A program made the translations under genes and the position numbers. Positions 18,034-26,553 of a DNA stretch of 64,000 bases are shown here, in pieces. The stretch is from NCBI GenBank assembly GCA_017462915.1, contig JAFTQG010000016.1:1-64000 (forward strand), read 5' to 3'. The DNA comes from Prevotella sp. Lineage in GTDB: Bacteria > Bacteroidota > Bacteroidia > Bacteroidales > Bacteroidaceae. The first letter of the stretch is position 1. Each line of letters starts with the position of its first letter. The notes below the pieces were generated by a model. The model did no database searches, had not been told where the DNA came from, and was given only the letters and a program-made list of their open reading frames with translations.

Positions 18034-18684
18034 ATGAGACGTTCCTGTATGATTTTCATGTCGTTACTGCTGCTCCCTGTGCATCTGCTTGCACAGAGTT
18101 GCAGGACAGACTCCATAATAGGCCTGATGCAAGGTTGCGACCTGCTTTTCCAGATAGCAGACCAGTCCAATGCCATAACGGATGTCACCGACGGAGTAGG
18201 CCATCTGGAGATAGAGCATGTAGGCATATATGCTGAGGTGGCCAGCAGGCCTTCTGTCATAGAAGCGTTGCCCTCGAGGGGCGTGTGCGTCACGCCTGTC
18301 GACTCGTTTCTGAGCCGTAATGTGTCGGCAGACGGTATGCCGCTGGTTGTCGTGGGGCGTGTCGTGGGAGATATGGACGCGGAGCAGTCCCTGAGGAATG
18401 CTCTGGAACTTGTAGGCTGTGAGTATGACAGCCTGTATCTCTCTGACAACGAGGCGATATACTGCAGTGAACTTATGCAGAAATGCTTTGTAAGCCATGA
18501 GGGGAAGCCTGTCTTCGGAACTATACCGATGACCTTCCGCGACAGGGAAGGCAATATCCCTGCCGTCTGGACGGAGCTTTACGCGCGCCACGGCATGGCT
18601 GTCCCGGAGGGCGCTCCCGGCACAAATCCGGGCGAACTGTCAAGGAGGGAGAATGTGGCTGTCGTCTTCCGCTTTTTCAAGTGA
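18034..18684 (+). CDS. YiiX/YebB-like NlpC/P60-type cysteine hydrolase
   Basis: A 216-residue exported protein with an N-terminal signal peptide (MRRSCMIFMSLLLLPVHLLAQ). It matches the permuted NlpC/P60 group (YiiX/YebB, formerly DUF830). The conserved histidine is in HLEIEHVGIYAE near residue 65 and the cysteine is in EAIYCSELMQKCF near 147. Such enzymes are thought to cleave amide or thioester bonds in peptidoglycan peptides or lipids. The reaction is not fixed for most members. The gene is followed after about 130 bases by the Wzi-like gene, which has its own promoter. Confidence 0.85.
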   Translation: MRRSCMIFMSLLLLPVHLLAQSCRTDSIIGLMQGCDLLFQIADQSNAITDVTDGVGHLEIEHVGIYAEVASRPSVIEALPSRGVCVTPVDSFLSRNVSADGMPLVVVGRVVGDMDAEQSLRNALELVGCEYDSLYLSDNEAIYCSELMQKCFVSHEGKPVFGTIPMTFRDREGNIPAVWTELYARHGMAVPEGAPGTNPGELSRRENVAVVFRFFK

Positions 18685-18744
18685 CAATATCGGGATGATG
18701 GCAAATTACTTCCGATTTCTTGCCTTTATATAAAATAAATATTG

Positions 18745-18752
18745 TAATTTTG
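18745..18752 (+). promoter_or_regulatory. Bacteroidota -7 box for the Wzi-like gene
   Basis: TAATTTTG followed by CGTTAA, 65 bases ahead of the chosen ATG. Confidence 0.6.
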
Positions 18753-18816
18753 CGTTAAAAATAAAGAGGACCTGAACCTGTGTGGCTTTACGCATACAGG
18801 GGTGTGTACTGAATAC

Positions 18817-20406
18817 ATGGAAATGACAAGGAGAAAATACATATTGACGGCCATGATGATGGGTTGCCTCTCGCTCTTCGGACAGACGGAGGGCGGCGGC
18901 AACAGCAGGCGTGACGTGTTCTCGGATATCAATGCTTATGCCGAGACGCAGACGACTGTCGGCAACGGCCGTAACCCGTTGTGGCTCAACGCCAACAAGT
19001 ACGGTCTCTCTTCGCTTGACTCCGACAACGGATACCTGCGCATGGCTGTGGAGCGCGACGTCGCCGCCGACAGTTGCAGACGGTGGGGCGTGGGCTATGG
19101 ACTGGATGTCGCCGCGGCATACAACAACACCAGTACGCTCATCGTGCAGCAGGCGTATTTCGAGGGACGGTACAAGCTCGGCACACTGACCGTCGGCAGC
19201 AAGCAGCAACCTATGGAGCTGCGCGACAATGAACTGTCGAGCGGTGCGCAGACCCTCGGCATCAACGCGCGCCCTGTGCCTCAGGTGCGCCTCGGGCTCA
19301 ACGACTACTGGACCATTCCGATACTCGGCAGATGGTTTGCCTTCAAGGGACACTTCGCTTTCGGCATGATGACCGACGGCAACTGGCAGGAATCGTTTGC
19401 GAAAGGCACTCCCAACAAGTGGAACAAGAACACGCGCTACCATCAGAAGGCCGGCTACCTGCGCATAGGAAAGGATGATGAGAGGCATCATCTTACATTC
19501 ACCATAGGGCTGGAGATGGTCTCACAGTTCGGCGGCACTGTCTATAACTGGGCTGGAACGGACGAGAACGAGAACCATGAGGAGGCGGTGAAGCTGAAGA
19601 GTAACCTGAAAAGCTACTGGAATGCCTTTACGGGCATGACGAGTGCCGACGCCGGCGAGGGCATTTACGAGAACGCCGAGGGCAATCTCCTCGGGTCGTG
19701 GGTGATGAGGCTGGCATGGAACGACGACCGCATGACGGCAGGACTGTACATGGACCACTACTTCGAGGACCATTCGGGCATGTTCTTCCTGGACTATGAC
19801 GGCTACGGTTCGGGCGAAAACTGGAACGTGAAGGAGCGCAACCGCTACTTCCTTTACTCGCTGAAGGACTTCCTTCTCGGCTTCGACCTGAAGCTGAAGC
19901 GCGTGAAGGCGGTCAACAGCTTTGTCGTGGAATATATGACTACAAAGTACCAGTCGGGACCTATATACCACGACCGCACACAGAACATCAGCGACCACAT
20001 AGCCGGTCGCGACAATTATTATAACCATTCGAGCCTGTCGGGATGGCAACATTGGGGACAGGTGATAGGCAATCCGCTGTATCTCTCGCCTCTCTACAAC
20101 GACAACGGGTATATCGGCACGCAGTGCAACCGCTTCCGCGCCCTGCATCTCGGTGTCTCGGGCGACCCTGTGCCGGGACTGCACTACAGGGTGAAGGCCA
20201 GTTGGCAGAAAGGATGGGGCAAGTACGACGACCCGTACATGGAGCCTCGGGAGAACACGAGCCTGCTCGTCGAGGCATCATACAGGACCGTAGACGAGAG
20301 GTCTTTCCTCCGTCCTGTGACGCTGACATTAGGGCTCGGTGCAGATTTCGGCAAGCTCCGCGGAGACAACAAGGCCGTGCAGCTTACCGTGAAGTACCAG
20401 CTATAA
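18817..20406 (+). CDS. Wzi-like capsule assembly outer-membrane protein
   Basis: A 529-residue outer-membrane beta-barrel protein of the Wzi capsule-assembly family, which helps hold capsular polysaccharide at the cell surface. After a short signal-like start (MEMTRRKYILTAMMMGCLSLFGQ) come alternating strands with many aromatic ends. Typical family text includes NPLWLNANKYGLSSL near residue 50 and GRWFAFKGHFAFG near 180. Two ATGs (18817 and 18823) are possible. A GTG 15 bases earlier is less likely. The WecA-like transferase downstream fits a capsule or exopolysaccharide role. Confidence 0.88.
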   Translation: MEMTRRKYILTAMMMGCLSLFGQTEGGGNSRRDVFSDINAYAETQTTVGNGRNPLWLNANKYGLSSLDSDNGYLRMAVERDVAADSCRRWGVGYGLDVAAAYNNTSTLIVQQAYFEGRYKLGTLTVGSKQQPMELRDNELSSGAQTLGINARPVPQVRLGLNDYWTIPILGRWFAFKGHFAFGMMTDGNWQESFAKGTPNKWNKNTRYHQKAGYLRIGKDDERHHLTFTIGLEMVSQFGGTVYNWAGTDENENHEEAVKLKSNLKSYWNAFTGMTSADAGEGIYENAEGNLLGSWVMRLAWNDDRMTAGLYMDHYFEDHSGMFFLDYDGYGSGENWNVKERNRYFLYSLKDFLLGFDLKLKRVKAVNSFVVEYMTTKYQSGPIYHDRTQNISDHIAGRDNYYNHSSLSGWQHWGQVIGNPLYLSPLYNDNGYIGTQCNRFRALHLGVSGDPVPGLHYRVKASWQKGWGKYDDPYMEPRENTSLLVEASYRTVDERSFLRPVTLTLGLGADFGKLRGDNKAVQLTVKYQL

Positions 20407-20410
20407 GCCA

Positions 20411-20470
20411 AACTCATAACTTACAACTCACGATTTACAACTCATAACTCATAACTTATAACTCACAACC
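20411..20470. repeat. AACTCATAACTTACAACTC-type short tandem repeat
   Basis: The gap after the Wzi-like gene contains a degenerate run of about 9-11-base units (AACTCATAA, CTTACAACTC, CTTATAACTCAC). It is distinct from the GT/AC hairpin family. Confidence 0.6.
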
Positions 20471-20575
20471 ACCCACCCCACACCCCTGCAGAGCTTCCTC
20501 CCGTCATCTCCATTGCAGAGACGTGCCACGCGACGGCATTGACGGACAGGCATAAAATAAGAAAAATATATCAGA

Positions 20576-21013
20576 ATGAAAGGAATAATATACGCGATAA
20601 TCCTCTCTGCCGTGCTTGCGGCGTGCTCTCTGCACAGCTCCGACAACGGCAAGCTCGACGGCTTCTGGTCGTTGAGACAGGTGGACACGCTCAGCAGCGG
20701 CACCTCCGTGGACTATTCCGGCGAACGTGTCTTCTGGTCCTGGCAGGCAGGATTGATGCAGACCACCGATATGCACACGGGCATGATATTCGTGTACCGC
20801 TTCTCCCATGCAAACGACACGGTGGCAGTGACGGAACCTTACCTCTCCGACCGTACCGAAGGGGATGTCAAGGTGACGGAGGACGTGATGTTCTCCGACA
20901 TCAACCGCCACGGCATCAACAGTCTGCGCGACTCGTTTTTCGTGGAACGGCTGACGGGAGACAGGATGGTGCTGCGAGACAAGATGCTGCGTCTGCACTT
21001 CGAGAAATACTGA
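20576..21013 (+). CDS. Lipocalin-like lipoprotein
   Basis: A 145-residue predicted lipoprotein. The signal MKGIIYAIILSAVLAACSLHSS has a lipobox with cysteine at 17. The mature part starts KLDGFWSLRQVDTL, the short lipocalin-type opening (G-x-W), and continues as beta strands. Proteins of this type are common in Bacteroidales, and their ligands are unknown. It stands alone on the plus strand, 170 bases after the Wzi-like gene. A second reading frame covering the same bases is a shadow. Confidence 0.75.
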   Translation: MKGIIYAIILSAVLAACSLHSSDNGKLDGFWSLRQVDTLSSGTSVDYSGERVFWSWQAGLMQTTDMHTGMIFVYRFSHANDTVAVTEPYLSDRTEGDVKVTEDVMFSDINRHGINSLRDSFFVERLTGDRMVLRDKMLRLHFEKY

Positions 21014-21102
21014 GCCACACATTAATATTATATATACACGCGCCATGATGTGTATATGTGGCTTGATGATAAACATATAAAACCTAAGTCTGAAGAAACT
21101 CT

Positions 21103-22227
21103 ATGAACGCAATATTAGTATTGGCTGTGACATGTGTCCTGACCCTCTGCATAGGAATGGTCCTCACTCCACGTGTCGTATCGGTGGCGAAGGAGCTGCA
21201 TCTCTATGACCTTCCTGACAGCAGGAAGGTGCACAAGATACCTATACCGAGGATGGGCGGAGTGATGTTCCTCCCCACTGTAGTCATCTCCATGACGGTC
21301 GTGCTGGTCGTGCTGCTGCGCATGGAGGTGCTGGGCAACAAGGTCTGGGAGGGCGCAACGATACAGCATTTCCTGGCATATATGGCAGGGGCGATGATGC
21401 TCTATGTCATAGGCCTTTATGATGATATACGCGGCGTAGGATATAAGGTGAAGTTCTGCGTGCAGATTCTTGCCGCCTCACTGCTCTGTGTCAGCGGCCT
21501 GTGGGTGTCAGACTTCTCCTATGTCTTCTTTATCCGTGAAGTGCCTTTCTGGATAGGTATGCCCTTTACGGTGCTCTTCGTGGTCTATGTCACCAATGCC
21601 ATGAATCTCATAGACGGCATAGATGGACTGGCATCGGGGCTTTCCATCGTGGCGATGGCGGTAATCGCCGGACTTTACATCATGTCGGGAAACTTTATCT
21701 GGGCACTGATACCTATGGCATATCTCGGTGTGCTTGTCTCTTTCTTCTACTATAACGTGTTCTGCAAGAACGACAAGACCTTCATGGGCGACGCCGGAAG
21801 CCTCACCCTCGGCTTCACACTCTCGTTTCTCGTGCTGCATTTCTGGCAGAAAGACCCGGTGTGGAACCATTACATCCACAACATTGGGATAATAGCGCTC
21901 AGCACACTGACAATCCCCTTGCTCGACGTCGTGCGCGTCTTCGCCTCACGTCTCCGTGACGGACGCAACCCGTTCCTGCCGGACAAGAACCATATACACC
22001 ATAAACTGCTCCGTGCAGGCCTTACGGGAAGGCAGACGATGGTGACTATCCTCCTCCTCTCCGTGATGTTCATCGCCATAAATTACCTTGTCTCCAATAT
22101 CAGCCAGACACTGATGATTGTCGTCGACATAATCCTTTTTGTCCTCATGCACAACATCATCAATGTCTTCATATACAGGAGAGAAGGCCGGAACGGCAAT
22201 GTCTGGGACAGGACTTTCTCCCTGTGA
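21103..22227 (+). CDS. MraY/WecA family undecaprenyl-phosphate sugar-1-phosphate transferase
   Basis: A 374-residue integral membrane enzyme with about ten helices. It transfers a HexNAc-1-phosphate from a UDP sugar to undecaprenyl phosphate, the first step of O-antigen, capsule or related glycan synthesis. The substrate and magnesium motifs are visible: KVHKIPIPRMGG near 42, NAMNLIDGIDGLASG near 165, and FMGDAGSLTLGF near 226. The C-terminal loop has the histidine cluster DKNHIHHKLL, characteristic of WecA-type rather than MraY enzymes. It is probably WecA-like. The sugar is inferred to be GlcNAc or a relative. Confidence 0.93.
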   Translation: MNAILVLAVTCVLTLCIGMVLTPRVVSVAKELHLYDLPDSRKVHKIPIPRMGGVMFLPTVVISMTVVLVVLLRMEVLGNKVWEGATIQHFLAYMAGAMMLYVIGLYDDIRGVGYKVKFCVQILAASLLCVSGLWVSDFSYVFFIREVPFWIGMPFTVLFVVYVTNAMNLIDGIDGLASGLSIVAMAVIAGLYIMSGNFIWALIPMAYLGVLVSFFYYNVFCKNDKTFMGDAGSLTLGFTLSFLVLHFWQKDPVWNHYIHNIGIIALSTLTIPLLDVVRVFASRLRDGRNPFLPDKNHIHHKLLRAGLTGRQTMVTILLLSVMFIAINYLVSNISQTLMIVVDIILFVLMHNIINVFIYRREGRNGNVWDRTFSL

Positions 22228-22235
22228 CATGGGGA

Positions 22236-22282
22236 CTTAACCCTAACCCTAACGATAACCTTAACCCTCACCTTAACGATAC
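22236..22282. repeat. TTAACCC/TAACCC degenerate hexamer run
   Basis: Bases read ACTTAACCCTAACCCTAAC, then related TAACCTTAACCC and CACCTTAACGAT units. It is a short, degenerate run just after the WecA-like gene and resembles a telomere-type hexamer by chance composition. Confidence 0.55.
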
Positions 22283-22316
22283 AAAAGCGAAAAAAGTTGT
22301 TTGGTCGTTAAGTTGT

Positions 22317-22415
22317 TTGAGCTTCGCTCGAAGTCCCTTCCGCTCGGCAGAGTTCAAGCCAGCTTGGCTCTGCTCTCGCTTAACCGGAACTTTAGTCGTT
22401 TAGAGTATATCTATT
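22317..22415 (-). repeat. Dispersed 100-bp repeat, copy in inverted orientation
   Basis: This is the reverse complement of the repeat at 33002-33100 with a handful of differences, and is also related to 6072-6153. It contains GAGCTTCGCTCGAAGTCCC and CTGCTCTCGCTTAACCGGA. Internal complementary parts (AGCTTCGCTCGAAG) allow local hairpins. Confidence 0.85.
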
Positions 22416-22613
22416 CCGGCTATCTCCGTATAACCTACATCCGCATAACTTCACCACATACATCCCTAAACCGTTGGTGAGGTTGTGCGGATTTTATTGT
22501 TTTATGTGACGATTATGTCAAACAAATACCCGAAACAATCATTCAAGAGTGAACATACAGAATGTTTTGCAAAATATTTTTTGCATATTTGTATTCAATT
22601 CACTTTTTTTTCG

Positions 22614-22621
22614 TATCTTTG
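22614..22621 (+). promoter_or_regulatory. Bacteroidota -7 box for the candidate RNA at 22628
   Basis: TATCTTTG followed by CACATGG, an exact TAnnTTTG match. No translated gene follows within 500 bases, so the promoter points to an untranslated transcript. Confidence 0.65.
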
Positions 22622-22627
22622 CACATG

Positions 22628-23060
22628 GATTGTCGTGGCCTTGAATAAAATAGCTTCCACCCGGAAGACATCAGGCAAGGCAACCCACGCCGTGCTTGAT
22701 ATAGAAAAGTCGGAAGACTATCTATATAGAGCGGACAGGGGAGGGTATGATAATCCAGACATATTGAAGGCGTTTACAAGACGCATAGTTCGGCTGACAC
22801 TCTGAAACGTGAGAAATTTCAATGTTACTGCCTCGGACTGTGCAACAGTAGATGTCCAGGGTGTGGTATATACTTCCTGTTGAAGCCTATGCAAGTATGG
22901 CTCTGTACCATTTGATATGTACAGTCCATGCTTTGGTAGCTTATACAGGGATGATTGTATTCATATCGGCGTGGGCTATACTGTTGTTCGTTCAGCAGTA
23001 TAGGGCAATTCTCACGGCCTCAGAGTGTGGATCGGACAACGGACGGTTCACGCTTTTTTT
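22628..23060 (+). ncRNA. Candidate structured RNA of about 430 nt, class unknown
   Basis: The region has a strong promoter, no credible gene, and a series of helices that include wobble pairs. Helix 1 pairs 22670-22681 with 22689-22700 (11 of 12). A long hairpin spans 22876-22949 and closes on CTGTAC/GTACAG. A perfect 8-bp hairpin pairs CTATACTG (22976-22983) with CAGTATAG (22996-23003). The terminator pairs 23025-23034 with 23044-23053, followed by seven T residues ending at 23060. The conserved motifs of RNase P RNA (GAGGAAAGTCC) and tmRNA (GGTTCGAATCC T-arm, CCA end) are absent. A diverged 6S RNA cannot be excluded, though the length is large for one. It may be independent of the operon that begins 84 bases later. 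Confidence 0.55.
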
Positions 23061-23143
23061 ATGTCCATAAGTTAATATGTAAAAGTAGGACTAAAATACA
23101 GATGAAATATCATATCCATTATTAATAACTAAAAAATATCCTT

Positions 23144-24217
23144 ATGAACACAAAAGTATTATGGTTCGCCCTCTTCGTTCTTGCCGCAGGCATCTCTTGC
23201 TGGGCGACATCATCATCACTGATCTTGCTGATACCTTCCTTGTTTTCTTCCAATCCTATAGTCAGGCTCATAATGGTATGGCTACTGGTCATTATGATTT
23301 ATGTACTTGCATCAATGTCCATGAAATGGGTTGTTGACTCCATCACCAATGACGGAACGCTGAATCATCCGAAAGCCATGTTGTGGGGAGGTATGGCGAC
23401 TTTGGCTGTCACTTGGATCATCGTTTCGCTCCCGACAAATGCGCATACATTCTTCTATAATTTGAAAATAGGTGATGTAATAACGGAAGACCTCTCTACA
23501 ACAAGGTCTTATTGTCAGCAATTGGCGGACAGAAGTGTAGTAGACTCCGCGTACAACACATTGAGAACGGAAGTGCTACATGAATGGGAACTGTTTGAGA
23601 ATGAAGTGAAAGGTGGACACACGGGAAGCGGATTCGGGAGATATGCTGAAAAACATATTGCAAAAATCACCACTATGTTAGGTGAAGAATACCCCATTCC
23701 TACACCACAGAATACCAATAAAGCAACAGACCTTGAAATCACAAATTTTGTGAACAATTATAAACAACGCTACCTTTTCCCACAATTGGAGAAAGTAAAG
23801 TCTGATAAATATAAAGTTGATCTCAAATGTGCCAAGGAAGCACAAGACGATGTAGAACGCATTGTGACCATGGAAGACTCCATCCATCAGCTGATTTATG
23901 CCAATGAGATATCAAATGAATCGTCCGAACCTGTCATTACACAAGCTGATGGCGTCTTGAAACTGTCGTATTCGCATATAAAGAAAAGTGCAAAATATGT
24001 TGACTTCAACGGAGACGACAAGAAACTCTATACAAAAGATAATATTGAGACACGGACTTCCCGTTTCCTGAACCCGTATTCTGTAATGTGGGATTTCTTC
24101 TCTGGAAAGATTCCCATTACCTTCTCTTTGTGGCTTTTGGTCTCAATAGTAATAGACTTGGCTGGTTTCTTCTTCTTTTACCAGTGGCAGAAAAAGAATA
24201 TACCTATTTTTAACTAA
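23144..24217 (+). CDS. Membrane protein of unknown family, first gene of the GTPase operon
   Basis: A 357-residue protein not assigned to a known family. Three hydrophobic helices lie near residues 5-30, 37-57 and 79-98, then a soluble alpha-helical region (about 105-330), and a last helix at 333-352 followed by a short basic tail (QWQKKNIPIFN). The soluble part has helical, charged sequence with no catalytic motif that I recognise. The gene starts the A+T-rich operon. The GTPase gene follows after 21 bases, and its product may be recruited by this protein. No TAnnTTTG box is visible in 23061-23143, so transcription may come from further upstream or use another signal. Confidence 0.75.
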   Translation: MNTKVLWFALFVLAAGISCWATSSSLILLIPSLFSSNPIVRLIMVWLLVIMIYVLASMSMKWVVDSITNDGTLNHPKAMLWGGMATLAVTWIIVSLPTNAHTFFYNLKIGDVITEDLSTTRSYCQQLADRSVVDSAYNTLRTEVLHEWELFENEVKGGHTGSGFGRYAEKHIAKITTMLGEEYPIPTPQNTNKATDLEITNFVNNYKQRYLFPQLEKVKSDKYKVDLKCAKEAQDDVERIVTMEDSIHQLIYANEISNESSEPVITQADGVLKLSYSHIKKSAKYVDFNGDDKKLYTKDNIETRTSRFLNPYSVMWDFFSGKIPITFSLWLLVSIVIDLAGFFFFYQWQKKNIPIFN

Positions 24218-24238
24218 TACATAAAAAAACAATATAAT

Positions 24239-25165
24239 ATGGCAAACGAATTTATTGGTTTGGGCGGTAATACAGATAATGTTACCGTCAATGACGAGAC
24301 AAGAACCGTTGAGATTCCCGTGACAGACAATGTAGAAGAACGTCAGCCTACACCTCCAAGCGAGATAGAAGTGCATGTGGAAGACCAGACAGCCCCTATA
24401 ATATTGCTGTTTGGAGCGACTACCAGCGGTAAGTCCATGACATTAGTGCGCCTTGCAAAGTATCTGAGGAAGAAAAACTACAGAATCACTGTAGATATGA
24501 ATTTCTGTACTAATGCGTGGGAATACAAGGAAAATGCAAGAAGATTCAACGATATGCTGGGGACTACAAGAGCCTTAAAAGGAACAGACCGTAATGATTT
24601 TCTATTCATAAAGATTGAGGACAGTAGAGGGACTACTGTCTGTCAGATACTGGAAGGAGCAGGAGAAGATTATTTCCCTTCTAAAAGCATTGAAGGATTT
24701 AACCGTTCCAACATCCCTTTTCCTCCATATATGGCAACTGTATTTGGTGGAGACAACAAGAAGATATGGGCTTTTCTTACAGAACCTGACTGGGCTGTCC
24801 CACATAATGACAAGTTAGAGTATGTGGAACGCATAAGATACTGCAAGCAACAACATACAGGAGGCAGGGATAAATTCATTATCCTTTACAATAAGGTTGA
24901 CAAGAGAGGTTTTGCAATAGACAAGACAAGCGTACATACAAAAAACGCCATTAAGGCCTGCAGTAATGAGTACAGCGGTCTGTTTGAGATTTTCAGGAAT
25001 AATTCTCCATTGCCATGGTCTCGAGACTACCTTTGTGAGTTTGTCCCATTCAGCACAGGAATATATGGTCTTCACGCACCAGGGGAGTTGGCACCATATA
25101 CTCCGAGTAATGATGTACATCCTGCTACATTGTGGGCTACTATATTAAAATGTATAAAAGGATAA
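24239..25165 (+). CDS. P-loop GTPase-like protein, possibly related to the double-GTPase conflict families
   Basis: A 308-residue soluble protein. An N-terminal tail of 50 residues is followed by Walker A GATTSGKS (59-66), a DFLFIKIEDSRG strand, LEGAGEDYF (138-146) in the place where GTPases have DxxG, and the base-specificity motif YNKVD (217-221, NKxD). FSTGIYG (271-277) could be the G5 element. The xGAGE motif recalls the DO-GTPase families described in bacterial conflict systems. That assignment is by motif resemblance only. The aspartate of the G3 motif is replaced by glutamate. The next gene starts one base after the stop, which implies coupled translation and a shared complex. Confidence 0.75.
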   Translation: MANEFIGLGGNTDNVTVNDETRTVEIPVTDNVEERQPTPPSEIEVHVEDQTAPIILLFGATTSGKSMTLVRLAKYLRKKNYRITVDMNFCTNAWEYKENARRFNDMLGTTRALKGTDRNDFLFIKIEDSRGTTVCQILEGAGEDYFPSKSIEGFNRSNIPFPPYMATVFGGDNKKIWAFLTEPDWAVPHNDKLEYVERIRYCKQQHTGGRDKFIILYNKVDKRGFAIDKTSVHTKNAIKACSNEYSGLFEIFRNNSPLPWSRDYLCEFVPFSTGIYGLHAPGELAPYTPSNDVHPATLWATILKCIKG

Positions 25166-25166
25166 T

Positions 25167-26546
25167 ATGGAGATTAACTTTAAAATTTACATACATGGAC
25201 GTCCTCAGGGGCAGGATGTCTGGTGTACAGGTAGTTATTCGTCGGACAGATTCTATATCGAGCCGTTCTTGGATTCCAAGATTGGAGCAGATGCAGATGC
25301 TGTCATGGTTCTTGACACATGGGAAGGCAATACATACTATACTTATGTTAGACGCAAGAATGTTTTTGAAAAGGAGCGTGCGCAAGGATATTTTGCCATT
25401 ACCTTGCGGATAAGCAATGGATATTGCCACAATGTAAGCTACTTGTATAGTTTGTTGGAACTGGTATACAACGAGAAATGTCTGAACCATATCTTGAAAA
25501 AAGAGAATGGCGCGGAACGGTTTATGATAGGACGGTTCTCGGAAATAGATAATTATCTGAGAGAGATAGAATCCTTGATAAATGTAAACTTCTCGCAAAT
25601 ACAGGATTCCTATGTAAAGCCTATTGACAATAGAAACTCAACAACAGAACAGCCTCTTCAAAGATATTCCTTTGAAGAGGTGGACAGTCCTGCTTTCTTT
25701 GAAGCTGCCAGACATGCAAAGATTGTCATTTCAAAAGACTATGGCACGAAAGCTTCTATCCTGGAGAGACAAATAGCAGACCTGCGTAAGGAGAAGGATG
25801 GGCTTGAGCGAAAACTTTCCAAAGCAAGTGAAACGGTAGAAGCCACCTATAAAGATATATTAGACAGAAAAGACGATGAAATAAGGGCATTGACAAAGCA
25901 GCGTGATGAAACTGAGAGAAAATACAATCAGTTGAAAGAAAACAGAGCAAATGTCAGTGGAAATAGAGCTTTACGTGATAATATCTTGGAAATAAAAACT
26001 CCTTTAGATAATCTTGCTCGCCTTATGGCAAACTTGTTGCCAGACAATGACGGAAAAATATGTGAGTCTGATGCACCACATGTCAAAAACAATACTTGGA
26101 CTTGGCTGCCAAGAATCCGGTTGCAGTGGATTAACACCGTTATGTTGCTTCTTCTTTTATGTATTTCCGTTACTCATAGTTGCAGAGACAATGCGAAACA
26201 CGATGAGCATCAGACCATTCAAATTTCAAGTAAACCTTTAGGTGAGCCGGATAGTGTGAAATATGCACCTTCTGATGATGCAGAGGATGGAGATGATGAC
26301 AATGACAATGATTATAAAATAGACATTGACGGCTATATTGGTTCAGGAGATTTGAAATTAAAAAAAGAATATAAATTGAGTTTAATTGGACCAGAACCCA
26401 TAGAGCAATCACAAGTAATCTGGAGTATCTGTGGAGACAATATAAATATGACAAACGGTTCATTAACCATAACTCAGGCGGGAGATATTAAAATAACTGC
26501 AAGTTACAATGATATATCCACGACAAGAGAACTAACAGCCAAATAA
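25167..26546 (+). CDS. Membrane-spanning scaffold with GTPase-partner-like N-domain and periplasmic Ig-like domain
   Basis: A 459-residue protein of unknown family. Residues 1-145 form a globular domain (IHGRPQGQDVW, YYTYVRRK, GYFAITLRISNGYCHN). Residues 193-262 are a long charged coiled coil. A single transmembrane helix spans 319-337. An acidic linker leads to a C-terminal beta domain (398-459, QVIWSICGDNINMTNG...AGDIKITASYN) of bacterial Ig-like (Big_2) type. The N-domain resembles that of the protein at 27058-28185. It may be a GAP1-N-like partner of the GTPase; this is inference from neighbourhood and a weak motif (hGxPxGqd). The topology would put the coiled coil in the cytoplasm and the Ig domain in the periplasm. 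Confidence 0.7.
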   Translation: MEINFKIYIHGRPQGQDVWCTGSYSSDRFYIEPFLDSKIGADADAVMVLDTWEGNTYYTYVRRKNVFEKERAQGYFAITLRISNGYCHNVSYLYSLLELVYNEKCLNHILKKENGAERFMIGRFSEIDNYLREIESLINVNFSQIQDSYVKPIDNRNSTTEQPLQRYSFEEVDSPAFFEAARHAKIVISKDYGTKASILERQIADLRKEKDGLERKLSKASETVEATYKDILDRKDDEIRALTKQRDETERKYNQLKENRANVSGNRALRDNILEIKTPLDNLARLMANLLPDNDGKICESDAPHVKNNTWTWLPRIRLQWINTVMLLLLLCISVTHSCRDNAKHDEHQTIQISSKPLGEPDSVKYAPSDDAEDGDDDNDNDYKIDIDGYIGSGDLKLKKEYKLSLIGPEPIEQSQVIWSICGDNINMTNGSLTITQAGDIKITASYNDISTTRELTAK

Positions 26547-26553
26547 TCAGTAT

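Noticed and set aside
20539..21048. Plus-strand Arg-rich open frame over the lipocalin-like gene
   Set aside because: It overlaps the lipoprotein gene, which has a start, a lipobox and a fold signature. The alternative has none.
22236..22282. Telomere or linear-replicon end
   Set aside because: Only a short degenerate TAACCC run in the middle of a chromosomal region, with genes on both sides.
22628..23060. Identification as RNase P RNA or tmRNA
   Set aside because: No GAGGAAAGTCC and matching partner for RNase P. No T-arm, tag frame or CCA-type end for tmRNA. A diverged 6S RNA is left open.
22485..23070. Two short plus-strand open frames in the candidate RNA region
   Set aside because: They begin without ribosome binding sites, overlap paired helices and a terminator, and show no domain.
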